From: Pseudolabrys sp963742345
GTDB taxonomy: Bacteria; Pseudomonadota; Alphaproteobacteria; Rhizobiales; Xanthobacteraceae
Direction: 5' to 3'
Assembly (NCBI GenBank): GCA_963742345.1
Contig: CAVULO010000013.1
Location: 1-64,000, forward strand
DNA: 64,000 bases
Every line of letters begins with the position of its first letter. The stretch's first letter is position 1. Shown in pieces: positions 16,316 through 24,551 of the stretch. Position numbers and translations under genes: made by a program. A model generated the notes under the pieces. It had not been told where the DNA came from, made no database searches, and worked only from the letters and a program-made list of their open reading frames with translations.

Positions 16316-16918
16316 TCAGTCCCCCACCTTTACGGTCTCTGTTTTATTAGCATTCGGTTGCGTGCTCGGAGTTGGCCGTTGAGGTCTCCCTGTCGCGACG
16401 ATCCGGTTGGTCTTGGAAATCCTCAACTGCAAATCTTCCAAGAATTCCTTCGGGCTGCGGATGAACTTCACGTCGTTGCTCGCAGGAAGCCGAAGCGCGA
16501 TAGCGATTTCCTTTACGAACGTCACGCAATTATGCGTATCAAGATTGTAAGATGGCTGAGGATATTTCCGCCAACGGTCCACGATAGCAAGCACAGAGCG
16601 ATATTGTTCATCGCTGATCGGGAGCGAAAGATGCCGCCGGCTCATCGCGATGTAATCGTCTGGCATCGAGACGACTGCACCTTCTACCGAACCCCAAAGT
16701 ATGGAAGGTGAGATCGTATCAGCGGTGAAGCCGAAATTGGCCTTGACTGGTTTGGCGTCCGCTCGGGTCGTTCCGCTCAGCTCGACATGTGCGTGGGGAA
16801 ATGTGACGCCCAACCCATAAGTGCCAAAATGGTGCGAATAGAACGTCAGCGTGACTTCGGCATATGCACCTGAAGCCACGGCGAAGAAAAACAGCACGCT
16901 CAACAGCAATTGACGCAC
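16316..16918 (-). CDS. Secreted protein with possible papain-like (HxxC) site
   Basis: The 200-residue precursor has a signal peptide (MRQLLLSVLFFFAVASGAYA). An N-terminal beta region (TLTFYSHHFGTYGLG, HAHVEL) is followed near residue 128 by NLDTHNCVTFVKEIA. A Cys after Asn in this setting is like the catalytic Cys of circularly permuted papain-like or NlpC/P60-related enzymes, with the early HAHVEL as a possible His. The tail is basic and Thr/Pro-rich. This assignment is tentative. A structural role is equally possible. Confidence 0.55.
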   Translation of the reverse strand: MRQLLLSVLFFFAVASGAYAEVTLTFYSHHFGTYGLGVTFPHAHVELSGTTRADAKPVKANFGFTADTISPSILWGSVEGAVVSMPDDYIAMSRRHLSLPISDEQYRSVLAIVDRWRKYPQPSYNLDTHNCVTFVKEIAIALRLPASNDVKFIRSPKEFLEDLQLRISKTNRIVATGRPQRPTPSTQPNANKTETVKVGD

Positions 16919-17207
16919 TCGAATGTTCCTCCGACAACTTTCGATTGGCGCCGTCCGAGGGCCAACCCTTCAAAATGAAACCGAGAGCATAGACGATACC
17001 ATACGGCGGAGGCCCCCTGGGAACCGACAGGTGCACCCTGAAAGGGTTGCCCAATTCAGTGGCTTCTTTCCGTCTCGAGTCAAACTTTCGCATTGGACCC
17101 ATGCGGAAATATTACGTCTTAAATGTTCGTCTGGGCTTGCCATTTCGTGATGTTTCGGCATGAACGCCGCCGCATGTACGTTGCCAGAGAGACGAGAGCC
17201 AAATAGT

Positions 17208-18392
17208 ATGGAAATAGAAATTGTGGGGGCGTCGGGGTCTATGCAAAAGAACATAAAAGTAGCGATTGCCGGCGTTGGCAATTGTGCGAGTGCGCTGGTG
17301 CAGGGCGTGGAATACTACCGCAATCGCCAAGGTGCTGCGTTCGGCGGCATCATGCATCACTCCATCGGCGGCTATAAATGTAGCGACGTTGAGTTTGTCG
17401 CGGCGTTTGACATAGACCGGCGCAAAGTTGGCCATCCGCTGGAGGAGGCGATTTTTGCAAAGCCAAATTGCACCCGCATCTTCCAAAGCGCCTTGCCGGT
17501 ATCCAACGTCATCGTTCAAGCCGGTCCGGTGCTCGACGGGGTTGCGGAGCATATGGCCGATTACCCCGACGATGCTGCGTTCCGTTCTGCCGATCTCGAG
17601 CCGACCGACGTTACCGCGGCGCTGCGCGCGTCAGGTGCCGAGATCTTGGTGTGCTACCTGCCGGTCGGTTCAGAGCGGGCCGTGAAGCATTACGCCCAGG
17701 CTTGTCTGGACGCACGCGTTGCCATGATCAATTGCGTTCCCGTGTTTCTCGCCTCGGATTCCGATTGGGCACAAAATTTTCGGGATGCGGGCATTCCGAT
17801 CATCGGCGACGATATTAAAAGCCAGGTTGGGGCGACCATCGTACACCGGGCACTGGCGCGGTTATTCGCCGACCGGGGGGCCGGCCTCGATCGGACCTAT
17901 CAACTCAATACTGGAGGCAATACCGACTTCCTCAACATGTTAGAGCGCGGTCGGTTGAAGTCGAAAAAGATCTCCAAAACTGAATCCGTCCAATCGCAAC
18001 TGGACGAACGGCTCGACACACGGGACATCCACATTGGACCGTCAGACTACGTGCCGTGGCAAAAGGACAACAAGGTCTGTTTCATCCGCATGGAGGGTCG
18101 CGGGTTCGGGGATGCGCCGATTGAATTGGAAATGCGGCTGTCGGTTGAAGATTTGCCAAACAGCGCCGGCGTTGTCATCGATGCGATCCGCTGCGCGAAA
18201 CTGGCGTTGGAGCGCGGCGAAGCCGGTCCGCTGGAGGCACCATCGGCCTATTATATGAAAAGCCCACCGCGGCAATTCCGCGACAGCGTCGCGCGCGAAG
18301 CCTGCGATGCCTTCATCGATGGCCGTGACTTCGATCTTCCTGCTGAGGCGGCGCCGGATACGAAGATTGCAGTCCATCCGGGCCGTTCATAG
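17208..18392 (+). CDS. ino1: Inositol-3-phosphate (myo-inositol-1-phosphate) synthase
   Basis: The enzyme turns glucose 6-phosphate into L-myo-inositol 1-phosphate using NAD. The 394-residue protein is of the short actinobacterial type: IKVAIAGVGNCASALVQGVEYY near the start (NAD-binding Gly-rich loop), PVFLASDSDWAQNF, IIGDDIKSQVGAT with the catalytic Lys region, NTGGNTDFLNM and KSPPRQF. Three starts are possible (17160, 17208, 17241). 17208 has a weak GAGAG site, and family alignment would also allow 17241. It opens a six-gene plus-strand unit and supplies the inositol phosphate for it. Such enzymes are not universal in alphaproteobacteria. Confidence 0.94.
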   Translation: MEIEIVGASGSMQKNIKVAIAGVGNCASALVQGVEYYRNRQGAAFGGIMHHSIGGYKCSDVEFVAAFDIDRRKVGHPLEEAIFAKPNCTRIFQSALPVSNVIVQAGPVLDGVAEHMADYPDDAAFRSADLEPTDVTAALRASGAEILVCYLPVGSERAVKHYAQACLDARVAMINCVPVFLASDSDWAQNFRDAGIPIIGDDIKSQVGATIVHRALARLFADRGAGLDRTYQLNTGGNTDFLNMLERGRLKSKKISKTESVQSQLDERLDTRDIHIGPSDYVPWQKDNKVCFIRMEGRGFGDAPIELEMRLSVEDLPNSAGVVIDAIRCAKLALERGEAGPLEAPSAYYMKSPPRQFRDSVAREACDAFIDGRDFDLPAEAAPDTKIAVHPGRS

Positions 18393-18466
18393 TAGGTTCG
18401 CAAATCGTGGTCGCGGGATCGCGGCGAGAAGTTTTTGAGCCGGCTCGATGCACGGGCGCGTAGCGT

Positions 18467-19204
18467 ATGATGGAGCCAATCGAAACAGTGCTCTTCGACT
18501 TTGGCGGCACGCTCGATGCCGACGGCGTGGCGTGGAAGGAGCGCTTCTACTCGCTTTTCCGGTCCGAAGGACTGGATGTGACCGCCGACGTGTTCGCCCC
18601 GACTTTCTTCGCCGCCGATGATCCCCTTGTGGGAGGTCTGCCGCGGTCAAGCGGTTTGTCGGAAACGGTCAATGCATTGGCCGCCAACATTGAAGAAGAG
18701 CTCGTGCATCGCAGCGGCAGAACCGACGAGGTCGGTACCATTAATGAAATGACCAATGGTAATCGCGCCAGTCGCGTCGCGTCGCGTTTTCTATTTGAAG
18801 CGTCGGCCGCCTTCGAACGTAATCGTCCGGTCCTGGAAGCTTTGAATGAACGCTATCGGCTTGGCATTGTGTCGAATTTCTACGGCAATCTTGAAGCAGT
18901 GTGTCACAGCGCCGGTCTGACCCCGCTGTTCTCAGCCATGGTAGACAGCCATCGCGTCGGGGTTGAGAAACCCGATCCGGCGATTTTCCATGCGGCTCTC
19001 GAATTGCTTCATGCGAAGCCCGAGACAACCGTGTTCGTAGGGGATTCACTACGGCGCGACCGTGAGGGCGCTCGACGAACGGGCATGCGCTTCATCTGGA
19101 TCGCACCTGAAGATGTTCAGGCTACCGAAGCCGAAAGTTCGGCGCATGCGATCAATCATGCGACGGTGACAGAGTTGCGTGATCTCATGAAGATCTTGAG
19201 ATGA
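18467..19204 (+). CDS. HAD-superfamily hydrolase
   Basis: A 245-residue haloacid dehalogenase-like phosphatase. Motif I is FDFGGTLD, with the nucleophile Asp followed at +2 by Gly instead of the usual general-acid Asp. Motif II is IVSN, motif III VGVEKPD and motif IV FVGDSLRRDREGA. The DxG form occurs in some HAD-IA members, so activity is still possible. It lies 74 bases after ino1 and overlaps the next gene as ATGA. In context it could dephosphorylate an inositol phosphate or another cyclitol phosphate. The substrate is an inference. Confidence 0.88.
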   Translation: MMEPIETVLFDFGGTLDADGVAWKERFYSLFRSEGLDVTADVFAPTFFAADDPLVGGLPRSSGLSETVNALAANIEEELVHRSGRTDEVGTINEMTNGNRASRVASRFLFEASAAFERNRPVLEALNERYRLGIVSNFYGNLEAVCHSAGLTPLFSAMVDSHRVGVEKPDPAIFHAALELLHAKPETTVFVGDSLRRDREGARRTGMRFIWIAPEDVQATEAESSAHAINHATVTELRDLMKILR

Positions 19205-19914
19205 CGAATCAGATCGTGCAAGGAGGCATCATCGCCGCCGGCATTGGGAGCCGGTTGCGGGCCGACGGGTATCGCGTTAGCAAGCCGATGGTGCCGGTCA
19301 GCGGCCGTCCTCTCATAGATCTGGCCCTTGATCGCTTCCGCGCCGTCGGGATTTTCCGATTGACCATCATCATCAACGACGCGAGCGAGGATTGCCGGCA
19401 ATGGTTGAGTGACCATGGGGGAGATTTTGATCTCGACATAATTGTGCGTTCGACCCCGTCGTCCTATGCCAGCTTTCAGCTGGTGGCCGACCGACTGGTC
19501 GGCGCGCCAGCGGTCATCACGACTATCGACGCAATCATGCCGGCCAAAGATTTTATCACCTTCGTGAAATCGGCCACTAATATAGCCAAGGACGCAATGG
19601 TGCTTGGCCTTACCGACTATGTCGATGACGAAAATCCGCTGTGGGCCACATTAGATACCGCAGACGGCCGCATTCTACGGCTCGGCGGCAGCGAAGGCAG
19701 CCATGTGACGGCCGGCCTCTATTGGCTGCCGGCGCATCGGTCGGCAGAGCCGGTGACCGGCTTCAACCGGCTTCGTGACTATCTCGGGTGGCTGGTGGCC
19801 GAGCATCGGCTGGTTTACGGCGTTGTTTTGCCTCGCGTGTTCGACATTGACCGCGCACGGGACATTGTGGCGGCAGAATCAGCGTGGCTCGAGCTTAGGA
19901 ACTCAGACGCATGA
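19201..19914 (+). CDS. NTP transferase family nucleotidyltransferase
   Basis: A 237-residue nucleotidyltransferase with GGIIAAGIGSRLR at residues 8-20, SKPMVPVSGRPLIDLALD at 27-44, and TTIDAIM near residue 110 for metal binding. These are marks of sugar-1-phosphate or cyclitol-1-phosphate nucleotidyltransferases. The start overlaps the HAD stop (ATGA) and the stop overlaps the next start (ATGA). Next to ino1 and a CDP-alcohol phosphotransferase, CTP-dependent activation of inositol 1-phosphate is a reasonable guess, but a sugar nucleotidyltransferase cannot be excluded. Confidence 0.87.
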   Translation: MTNQIVQGGIIAAGIGSRLRADGYRVSKPMVPVSGRPLIDLALDRFRAVGIFRLTIIINDASEDCRQWLSDHGGDFDLDIIVRSTPSSYASFQLVADRLVGAPAVITTIDAIMPAKDFITFVKSATNIAKDAMVLGLTDYVDDENPLWATLDTADGRILRLGGSEGSHVTAGLYWLPAHRSAEPVTGFNRLRDYLGWLVAEHRLVYGVVLPRVFDIDRARDIVAAESAWLELRNSDA

Positions 19915-20762
19915 CTGCGGCAAGGACCTGCTGGGGCATCTATCGCGAATTGGCGCATTCGCCTGGGCGTATCGATGACGACGGCGCAATTATGAAAAGT
20001 GTCAGTGAGGCATTGGTGGCGCGGGGCTTTAGTGTCGAGCTTGTCCCTCCCGACGCCGAGTTCGAGACCCGTGGCGCCAATATATTCGTGATGTGCGAAC
20101 GCGGTGAAGTCCTCGATCGTCTCAAAAGCGCAGAGGAGACGGGTTCGATTGTTGTCAATTCCCCGGGTGCAATTCGCAACACCTATCGCCACCGCATGGT
20201 CGAACTCTTTGCACAACATCATGTTCCCGCGCCTGCCAGCCAGGTCGTCGCCAGCAACGCGAGGAAACCGCGACCAGCGGGCGGGGTATGGGTCAAGCGC
20301 TACGATTTCCACGCGACGGAGTCATGCGATGTCATGTACGCTGCGTCAGAAGATGGATGGCATGAGGCACTGGACGGGTTTGCCAAGCGTGGCATCCCAT
20401 TTGTAGTCGCCCAAGACCACTTGGCAGGCGATCTCGTCAAATTCTATGGCGTGAGAAGCAGCACGATGACGGTGGATGCCAATTGGTTCGAATGGTTCTA
20501 CCATCGCGATAAAGGAATGCTGGGTCATTCCTTCGAGGTCTCCAGCCTGCGTCAGGCCGCGTTTAACGCTGCAGCCGCGCTCGGCCTCGAGATTTTCGGT
20601 GGCGATGCCATCATCCAGGCCAATGGCGAGCCGATGATCATCGACATCAATGCCTGGCCGAGCTATGCGCTGTATCGCGACCAGGCGGCACAGGCAATTG
20701 CGAGCCACCTGACCGAGCGCTTCCAGCGGCGACCGCGCATTGTAACCTCGACGAAGAGTTGA
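19911..20762 (+). CDS. ATP-grasp enzyme
   Basis: A 283-residue protein with an ATP-grasp fold: VWVKRYDFHATES near residue 125 (Lys for ATP), FVVAQDHLAGDLVKFYGV near 165, and FGGDAIIQANGEPMIIDIN near 222, with the metal-binding Asp and Asn. The ending IIDINAWPSYALY recalls inositol phosphate kinases of the ITPK type, and it also fits RimK-like amino acid ligases. It therefore either phosphorylates an inositol-type substrate or joins a carboxylate to an amine. It is coupled to its neighbours by a 4-base overlap upstream and a 3-base gap downstream. Confidence 0.8.
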   Translation: MTAARTCWGIYRELAHSPGRIDDDGAIMKSVSEALVARGFSVELVPPDAEFETRGANIFVMCERGEVLDRLKSAEETGSIVVNSPGAIRNTYRHRMVELFAQHHVPAPASQVVASNARKPRPAGGVWVKRYDFHATESCDVMYAASEDGWHEALDGFAKRGIPFVVAQDHLAGDLVKFYGVRSSTMTVDANWFEWFYHRDKGMLGHSFEVSSLRQAAFNAAAALGLEIFGGDAIIQANGEPMIIDINAWPSYALYRDQAAQAIASHLTERFQRRPRIVTSTKS

Positions 20763-20765
20763 TCC

Positions 20766-22121
20766 ATGAACGGCGCACCTCCCCGCAACGATGCTCAACG
20801 CCGCACCGTGCCCGGTCCCAAATCCAAAGCGATTTTTGATCATGAGGCCGAGGCAATGGCGCCGGGCCTGCAATCGATCGCTCTCTATTCACAGATCGCG
20901 GTCGACCGCGCCAAAGGCTGCACGATTCTCGATGTTGATGGGAACGAGTATCTCGATTTCATAGCGGGCATTGCGGTCGGCAGTCTCGGCCACTGTCATC
21001 CCCACTACGTTAAACGTCTTAAGGAACAACTCGAGCGCGTCACCCTTGGCAGTTTCACGACCGAAACGCGGGCGCGCTTTCTCAATCTAGTCAGCGGCTT
21101 GTTGCCAGAAGGGATCACCCACATCCAACTGTTCTCGGGCGGCGCAGAAGCTGTTGAGGCCGCCTTCCGCCTTGCCAAATCGGTCACCAAGAAATTCGAA
21201 TTTGTTGGGTTCTGGGGTGGCTACCACGGCAAGACCGCTGGTGTTATCGGCCTCCTCGGCGGCAGCTATCGCAACCACCAAGGGCCCTTTCCGCCCGGAA
21301 TGCACTTATCGCCCTATGCCAGCTGCTATCGCTGCCCCTGGAATCTCGAATATCCGTCTTGCGGCCTCGCTTGTGCGGAACATCTCCGCAACGTCATTAA
21401 GAACGATACGCAGGGCGAGGTCGCAGCGATCATCCTGGAGCCAATGCAGGGTACGGCGGGCAACGTAATCCCGCCCGACGACTTCATTCACGCTGTACGG
21501 GAAATCGCAGATGAATTCGACGCGCTGCTCATCGCAGATGAAATCCTGACCGGCTTCGGTCGAACAGGAACGATGTGGGCGTCCGAACAGTTCGACCTCA
21601 AGCCCGACGTCATGACAATTGGCAAAGGCATAGGCGGCGGCTTTCCCCTGAGTGCCGTCGCGTCATCGTATGAACGCATGTCGGCCAAGCCATTCGGAGA
21701 GCCGAGCGGGAGTTCGTCCAGCTATGGCGGAAATCCACTCGCCGCCGCCGCTGGCCTGGGCGCCGTCGAGGCGATTCTTGATGAAAAGCTGGTCGAGAAT
21801 TCGGCCCGGGTCGGCGCTCTAATGCTCGAGGCTCTCAAGGGCCTCCAGAACAAATACCGGTTCATTGGCGACGTGCGCGGACGGGGTCTGATGATCGGCG
21901 TTGAAATGGTTGCCGATCGCAAGACGAAGGTACCGCTGGATAAGTCTATTACTCGCGCACTTTTCCACGAGGCATTGGAGCGTGGCTTGATCACGATGTC
22001 GTATTCCCACGTTATCCGTATTAACCCGCCTCTGGTCATCAGCGAGGACGAAGCAATGCGCGGCATCGATATCCTCGACCAGTCGTTCGCCGCCATCGCG
22101 CGCGAATTCAGGCTCGACTGA
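20766..22121 (+). CDS. Class III PLP-dependent aminotransferase
   Basis: A 451-residue fold-type I aminotransferase. FSGGAEAVEAAFRLAK near 127, WGGYHGKT near 157, LIADEILTGFGRTG near 257 (Asp for the pyridine nitrogen) and TIGKGIGGGFP near 288 (Schiff-base Lys) are clear. A CX2CX8CX3C cluster (residues about 188-203) is found in GABA transaminase relatives and might hold a metal or iron-sulfur centre. With an inositol-type dehydrogenase next to it, it could convert a keto-cyclitol to an aminocyclitol. It might instead be related to the hopanoid aminotransferase HpnO. I cannot choose between these. Confidence 0.92.
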   Translation: MNGAPPRNDAQRRTVPGPKSKAIFDHEAEAMAPGLQSIALYSQIAVDRAKGCTILDVDGNEYLDFIAGIAVGSLGHCHPHYVKRLKEQLERVTLGSFTTETRARFLNLVSGLLPEGITHIQLFSGGAEAVEAAFRLAKSVTKKFEFVGFWGGYHGKTAGVIGLLGGSYRNHQGPFPPGMHLSPYASCYRCPWNLEYPSCGLACAEHLRNVIKNDTQGEVAAIILEPMQGTAGNVIPPDDFIHAVREIADEFDALLIADEILTGFGRTGTMWASEQFDLKPDVMTIGKGIGGGFPLSAVASSYERMSAKPFGEPSGSSSSYGGNPLAAAAGLGAVEAILDEKLVENSARVGALMLEALKGLQNKYRFIGDVRGRGLMIGVEMVADRKTKVPLDKSITRALFHEALERGLITMSYSHVIRINPPLVISEDEAMRGIDILDQSFAAIAREFRLD

Positions 22122-22130
22122 GGCGGCGGC

Positions 22131-23141
22131 GTGCTGCGAGGCGCACTGATCGGTTTCGGGAATGTCGCGGCGTTGGGGCATTTGCCGGGCTGGCAGTCGC
22201 GAGGTGATATGAAGATTGTCGCCGCGACGGATCCCGTCGGAGCGCGCCGCGCAACCTTTTTGCAGGCTTGCCCGGACGGTCGGTGGTATGGAAGCGTGGA
22301 CGATCTGCTGTCCGGCGAAACGCTCGATTTCGTGGACATCTGCACGCCACCGAGCAGTCACACAAGGCTCATCGAGCAGGCCCTGGAATCGCATCTGCAC
22401 GTTCTCTGTGAGAAACCCCTTGTTACCCGGGTCGACGATGTGCAGATCGTGGCTGAAGCTGCGAAGCGCTGCGGACGCGTTGTGCACACGGTTCACAACT
22501 GGCTCAAGGCGCCGATATGCCGCAAGATCTCGGCGCTCGTCGACGAAGGCGCGATTGGTGCCGTGCAAGCCGTTCAGTGGCGGACTTTGCGCACTCAGCC
22601 TGCGGCGGCTGTTATGCCTGACGGCGGCAAGAACTGGCGAGTTGATCCGGCGATAGCGGGGGGTGGCATTCTGTTCGATCACGGCTGGCACGCGCTCTAT
22701 TGCGTCGTGCGCTGGGCCGGAATTCCTCGCGGCGTCACTGCATTGTTGGAAAAGCGCCGCTTCCGTGATTGGCCAATCGAAGACACGGCAACTCTCACTT
22801 TGGATATGGAGTCAGGCAGCGCCGACATCTATCTAACGTGGGCGGCCGATGAGCGCGCCAACCGTATCGAGATCGAGGGCGAGCGCGGCCGCATCCACGT
22901 CGATGATGACCGTGTCATCGTCAGGTCGCACTCGGGCGAGCAGAGGTGGTCCTGTCCGCCCGCATTGTCCGAAGGATCGCATCATCGTGACTGGTTCACC
23001 GGGGTAGTGGAAGATTTTTGGATGGCCGCAACGGGCGGCGGCAAGTGCAACCTGGACCAGGCGATATTGTGCGCGCGCCTGGTTGATCTCGCCCAGCGGT
23101 CAAGTGCGGGAGCCGGCGTACGAATTCCGCTAGTGGACTAG
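22131..23141 (+). CDS. Gfo/Idh/MocA family NAD(P)-dependent oxidoreductase
   Basis: A 336-residue oxidoreductase with a Rossmann domain (GALIGFGNVAALGH, residues 4-17), DICTPPSSH near 71, and CEKPLV near 94 with the family Lys. The C-terminal domain has GGGILFDHGWHALY near 178, His residues being in the usual catalytic place. Members oxidise or reduce sugars and inositols. The start is GTG, 9 bases after the aminotransferase stop. In context an inositol (or inositol phosphate) dehydrogenase feeding the aminotransferase is the simplest idea. Its stop overlaps the convergent next gene by 4 bases. Confidence 0.9.
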   Translation: MLRGALIGFGNVAALGHLPGWQSRGDMKIVAATDPVGARRATFLQACPDGRWYGSVDDLLSGETLDFVDICTPPSSHTRLIEQALESHLHVLCEKPLVTRVDDVQIVAEAAKRCGRVVHTVHNWLKAPICRKISALVDEGAIGAVQAVQWRTLRTQPAAAVMPDGGKNWRVDPAIAGGGILFDHGWHALYCVVRWAGIPRGVTALLEKRRFRDWPIEDTATLTLDMESGSADIYLTWAADERANRIEIEGERGRIHVDDDRVIVRSHSGEQRWSCPPALSEGSHHRDWFTGVVEDFWMAATGGGKCNLDQAILCARLVDLAQRSSAGAGVRIPLVD

Positions 23142-24439
23142 GCCTCGCGGATTGCCGGCTTTTTTGAAAACCGCTCGCGTGCCGCAAGAAACATCAAGAG
23201 GAAGAAAAATATTGGCGCGCCTACAGCGGCCAGAGCCAGAAACCAGTTCGACTTGCCGAATAGCGCAAGGATTACCACGAGGTAGATAAAATCGCGGCGA
23301 GACGCGGCATCGAGCAGTCGCGCGAGACCATGATCGGGCGCCGTGGAAACGGACGTAAAGAGCGGCCCGGAGTTGTCCTTGGGCCGCATCGTCCGCCAAT
23401 AGACGAACCCCGCTGATCCCATGTTGCCAAGGGCCGCGGCCGCCCCCAGCAATAACGGCCACGCAGCGGCGATGGAGAGGCTCCAGCCAATAGCCATGCA
23501 GACAAAGGTGACAATGTGAACGACATTGTCTCCCCAATAGTCGATGACGCCCCCCAGTCGCGTTTGCTGAAATCGCAGCCTAGCCAACTCGCCGTCGCAC
23601 CCGTCCAGAATCGAATGCGCCAGAAAGAGAAGGGCCCCAGCTGTCTGTAACTGCCAAAGTGTGGACAGAAAAAAGGGGGCGCCGGCCAGGCCGACGGCAA
23701 CCGAGAAAAGGGTGATCTGATTTGGCGTTATCGCCGTGTGCGCCAGCCGGCGCACGATCCGCAAAGAGATCGGGCGCTCGACGTGGCGCGCCATGAAGCC
23801 ATCCGTGTCCTTGACCAGGCCACGCAACAAACGCCATTCCGCGACGTCGACGTCGGTCGGAGACGTCACGACCATCGGATCGGCCGGAACCGCAATGTGG
23901 ACCGGCGCCCCAAGCCGACGCGTGAGCCGATCCTCGACGGTTGCCAGATCGTATGCGCCTCCCTCGGCGTCGAGGACCGCAAGAGCCTGCGGCACCGCCG
24001 CCGCGGCCAGGATGACGACCCGGTGCGAGATCGTCGCCCAAGTCGCCGGCTCAATCTGCGCATCGTTCAGTCGCTCGAGCCATTCGCTTTCAGTGAGCAC
24101 TGTCGCGGGAGCGATAATGAGCGCCGCCGGTTGAAGTGGCGCAAAGGCAGTGGCAAGTGCACGCCAGCTGGTGACGGAAGCAATGCCTGGCGGCGCGGAC
24201 TGTTCGCTCGCCAGAAAATAAAACTGGCGGTAGCCGGCGCGGCCTGCAACCATAATCGTGCGTTGCATCAGCCCGAGCCCGAGCACCTTTGGGCCACCAC
24301 CATGTACGGGCGCGGCCGCCTGGGGCGACGCATCTGAATGCGGCAAGAAGACAAGGATCGGTACAGTCGGTACGGCGGTAGGCAAATCCGCAGGCGGCAT
24401 TGGATCCGGGATCAATCTTGGCGCAACTGGAGTGGACAT
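23138..24439 (-). CDS. CDP-alcohol phosphotransferase fused to nucleotidyltransferase-like domain
   Basis: A 433-residue membrane protein in two parts. Residues 1-190 look like a worn nucleotidyltransferase domain (GLGLMQRTIMVAGRAGYRQF), but the Gly-rich nucleotide loop is not obvious. Residues 210-425 are a CDP-alcohol phosphotransferase with the complete signature DGELAR-x8-G-x3-D-x3-D (DGCDGELARLRF, then GGVIDYWGDN) and about six hydrophobic segments. The family joins a CDP-activated group to an alcohol. Archaeal inositol-phosphate cytidylyltransferase/di-inositol phosphate synthases share this domain order. It faces the ino1 operon and probably makes an inositol-type phospholipid or phosphodiester. 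Confidence 0.85.
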   Translation of the reverse strand: MSTPVAPRLIPDPMPPADLPTAVPTVPILVFLPHSDASPQAAAPVHGGGPKVLGLGLMQRTIMVAGRAGYRQFYFLASEQSAPPGIASVTSWRALATAFAPLQPAALIIAPATVLTESEWLERLNDAQIEPATWATISHRVVILAAAAVPQALAVLDAEGGAYDLATVEDRLTRRLGAPVHIAVPADPMVVTSPTDVDVAEWRLLRGLVKDTDGFMARHVERPISLRIVRRLAHTAITPNQITLFSVAVGLAGAPFFLSTLWQLQTAGALLFLAHSILDGCDGELARLRFQQTRLGGVIDYWGDNVVHIVTFVCMAIGWSLSIAAAWPLLLGAAAALGNMGSAGFVYWRTMRPKDNSGPLFTSVSTAPDHGLARLLDAASRRDFIYLVVILALFGKSNWFLALAAVGAPIFFFLLMFLAARERFSKKPAIREA

Positions 24440-24551
24440 AGGGCGACGTTTAGAGCAAGTGGCGCAATCGTACTAGCGCGGCGTCTTTGACGCCAGTCAT
24501 GAAAAAACACGGAGAAAACTCATTCCTGCTTCTTTCATCATTTCCGGTTTT

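Noticed and set aside
20766..22121. Firm HpnO assignment for the aminotransferase
   Set aside because: Nearby hpn genes make it tempting, but the operon partners point to a cyclitol substrate and the sequence alone does not decide.
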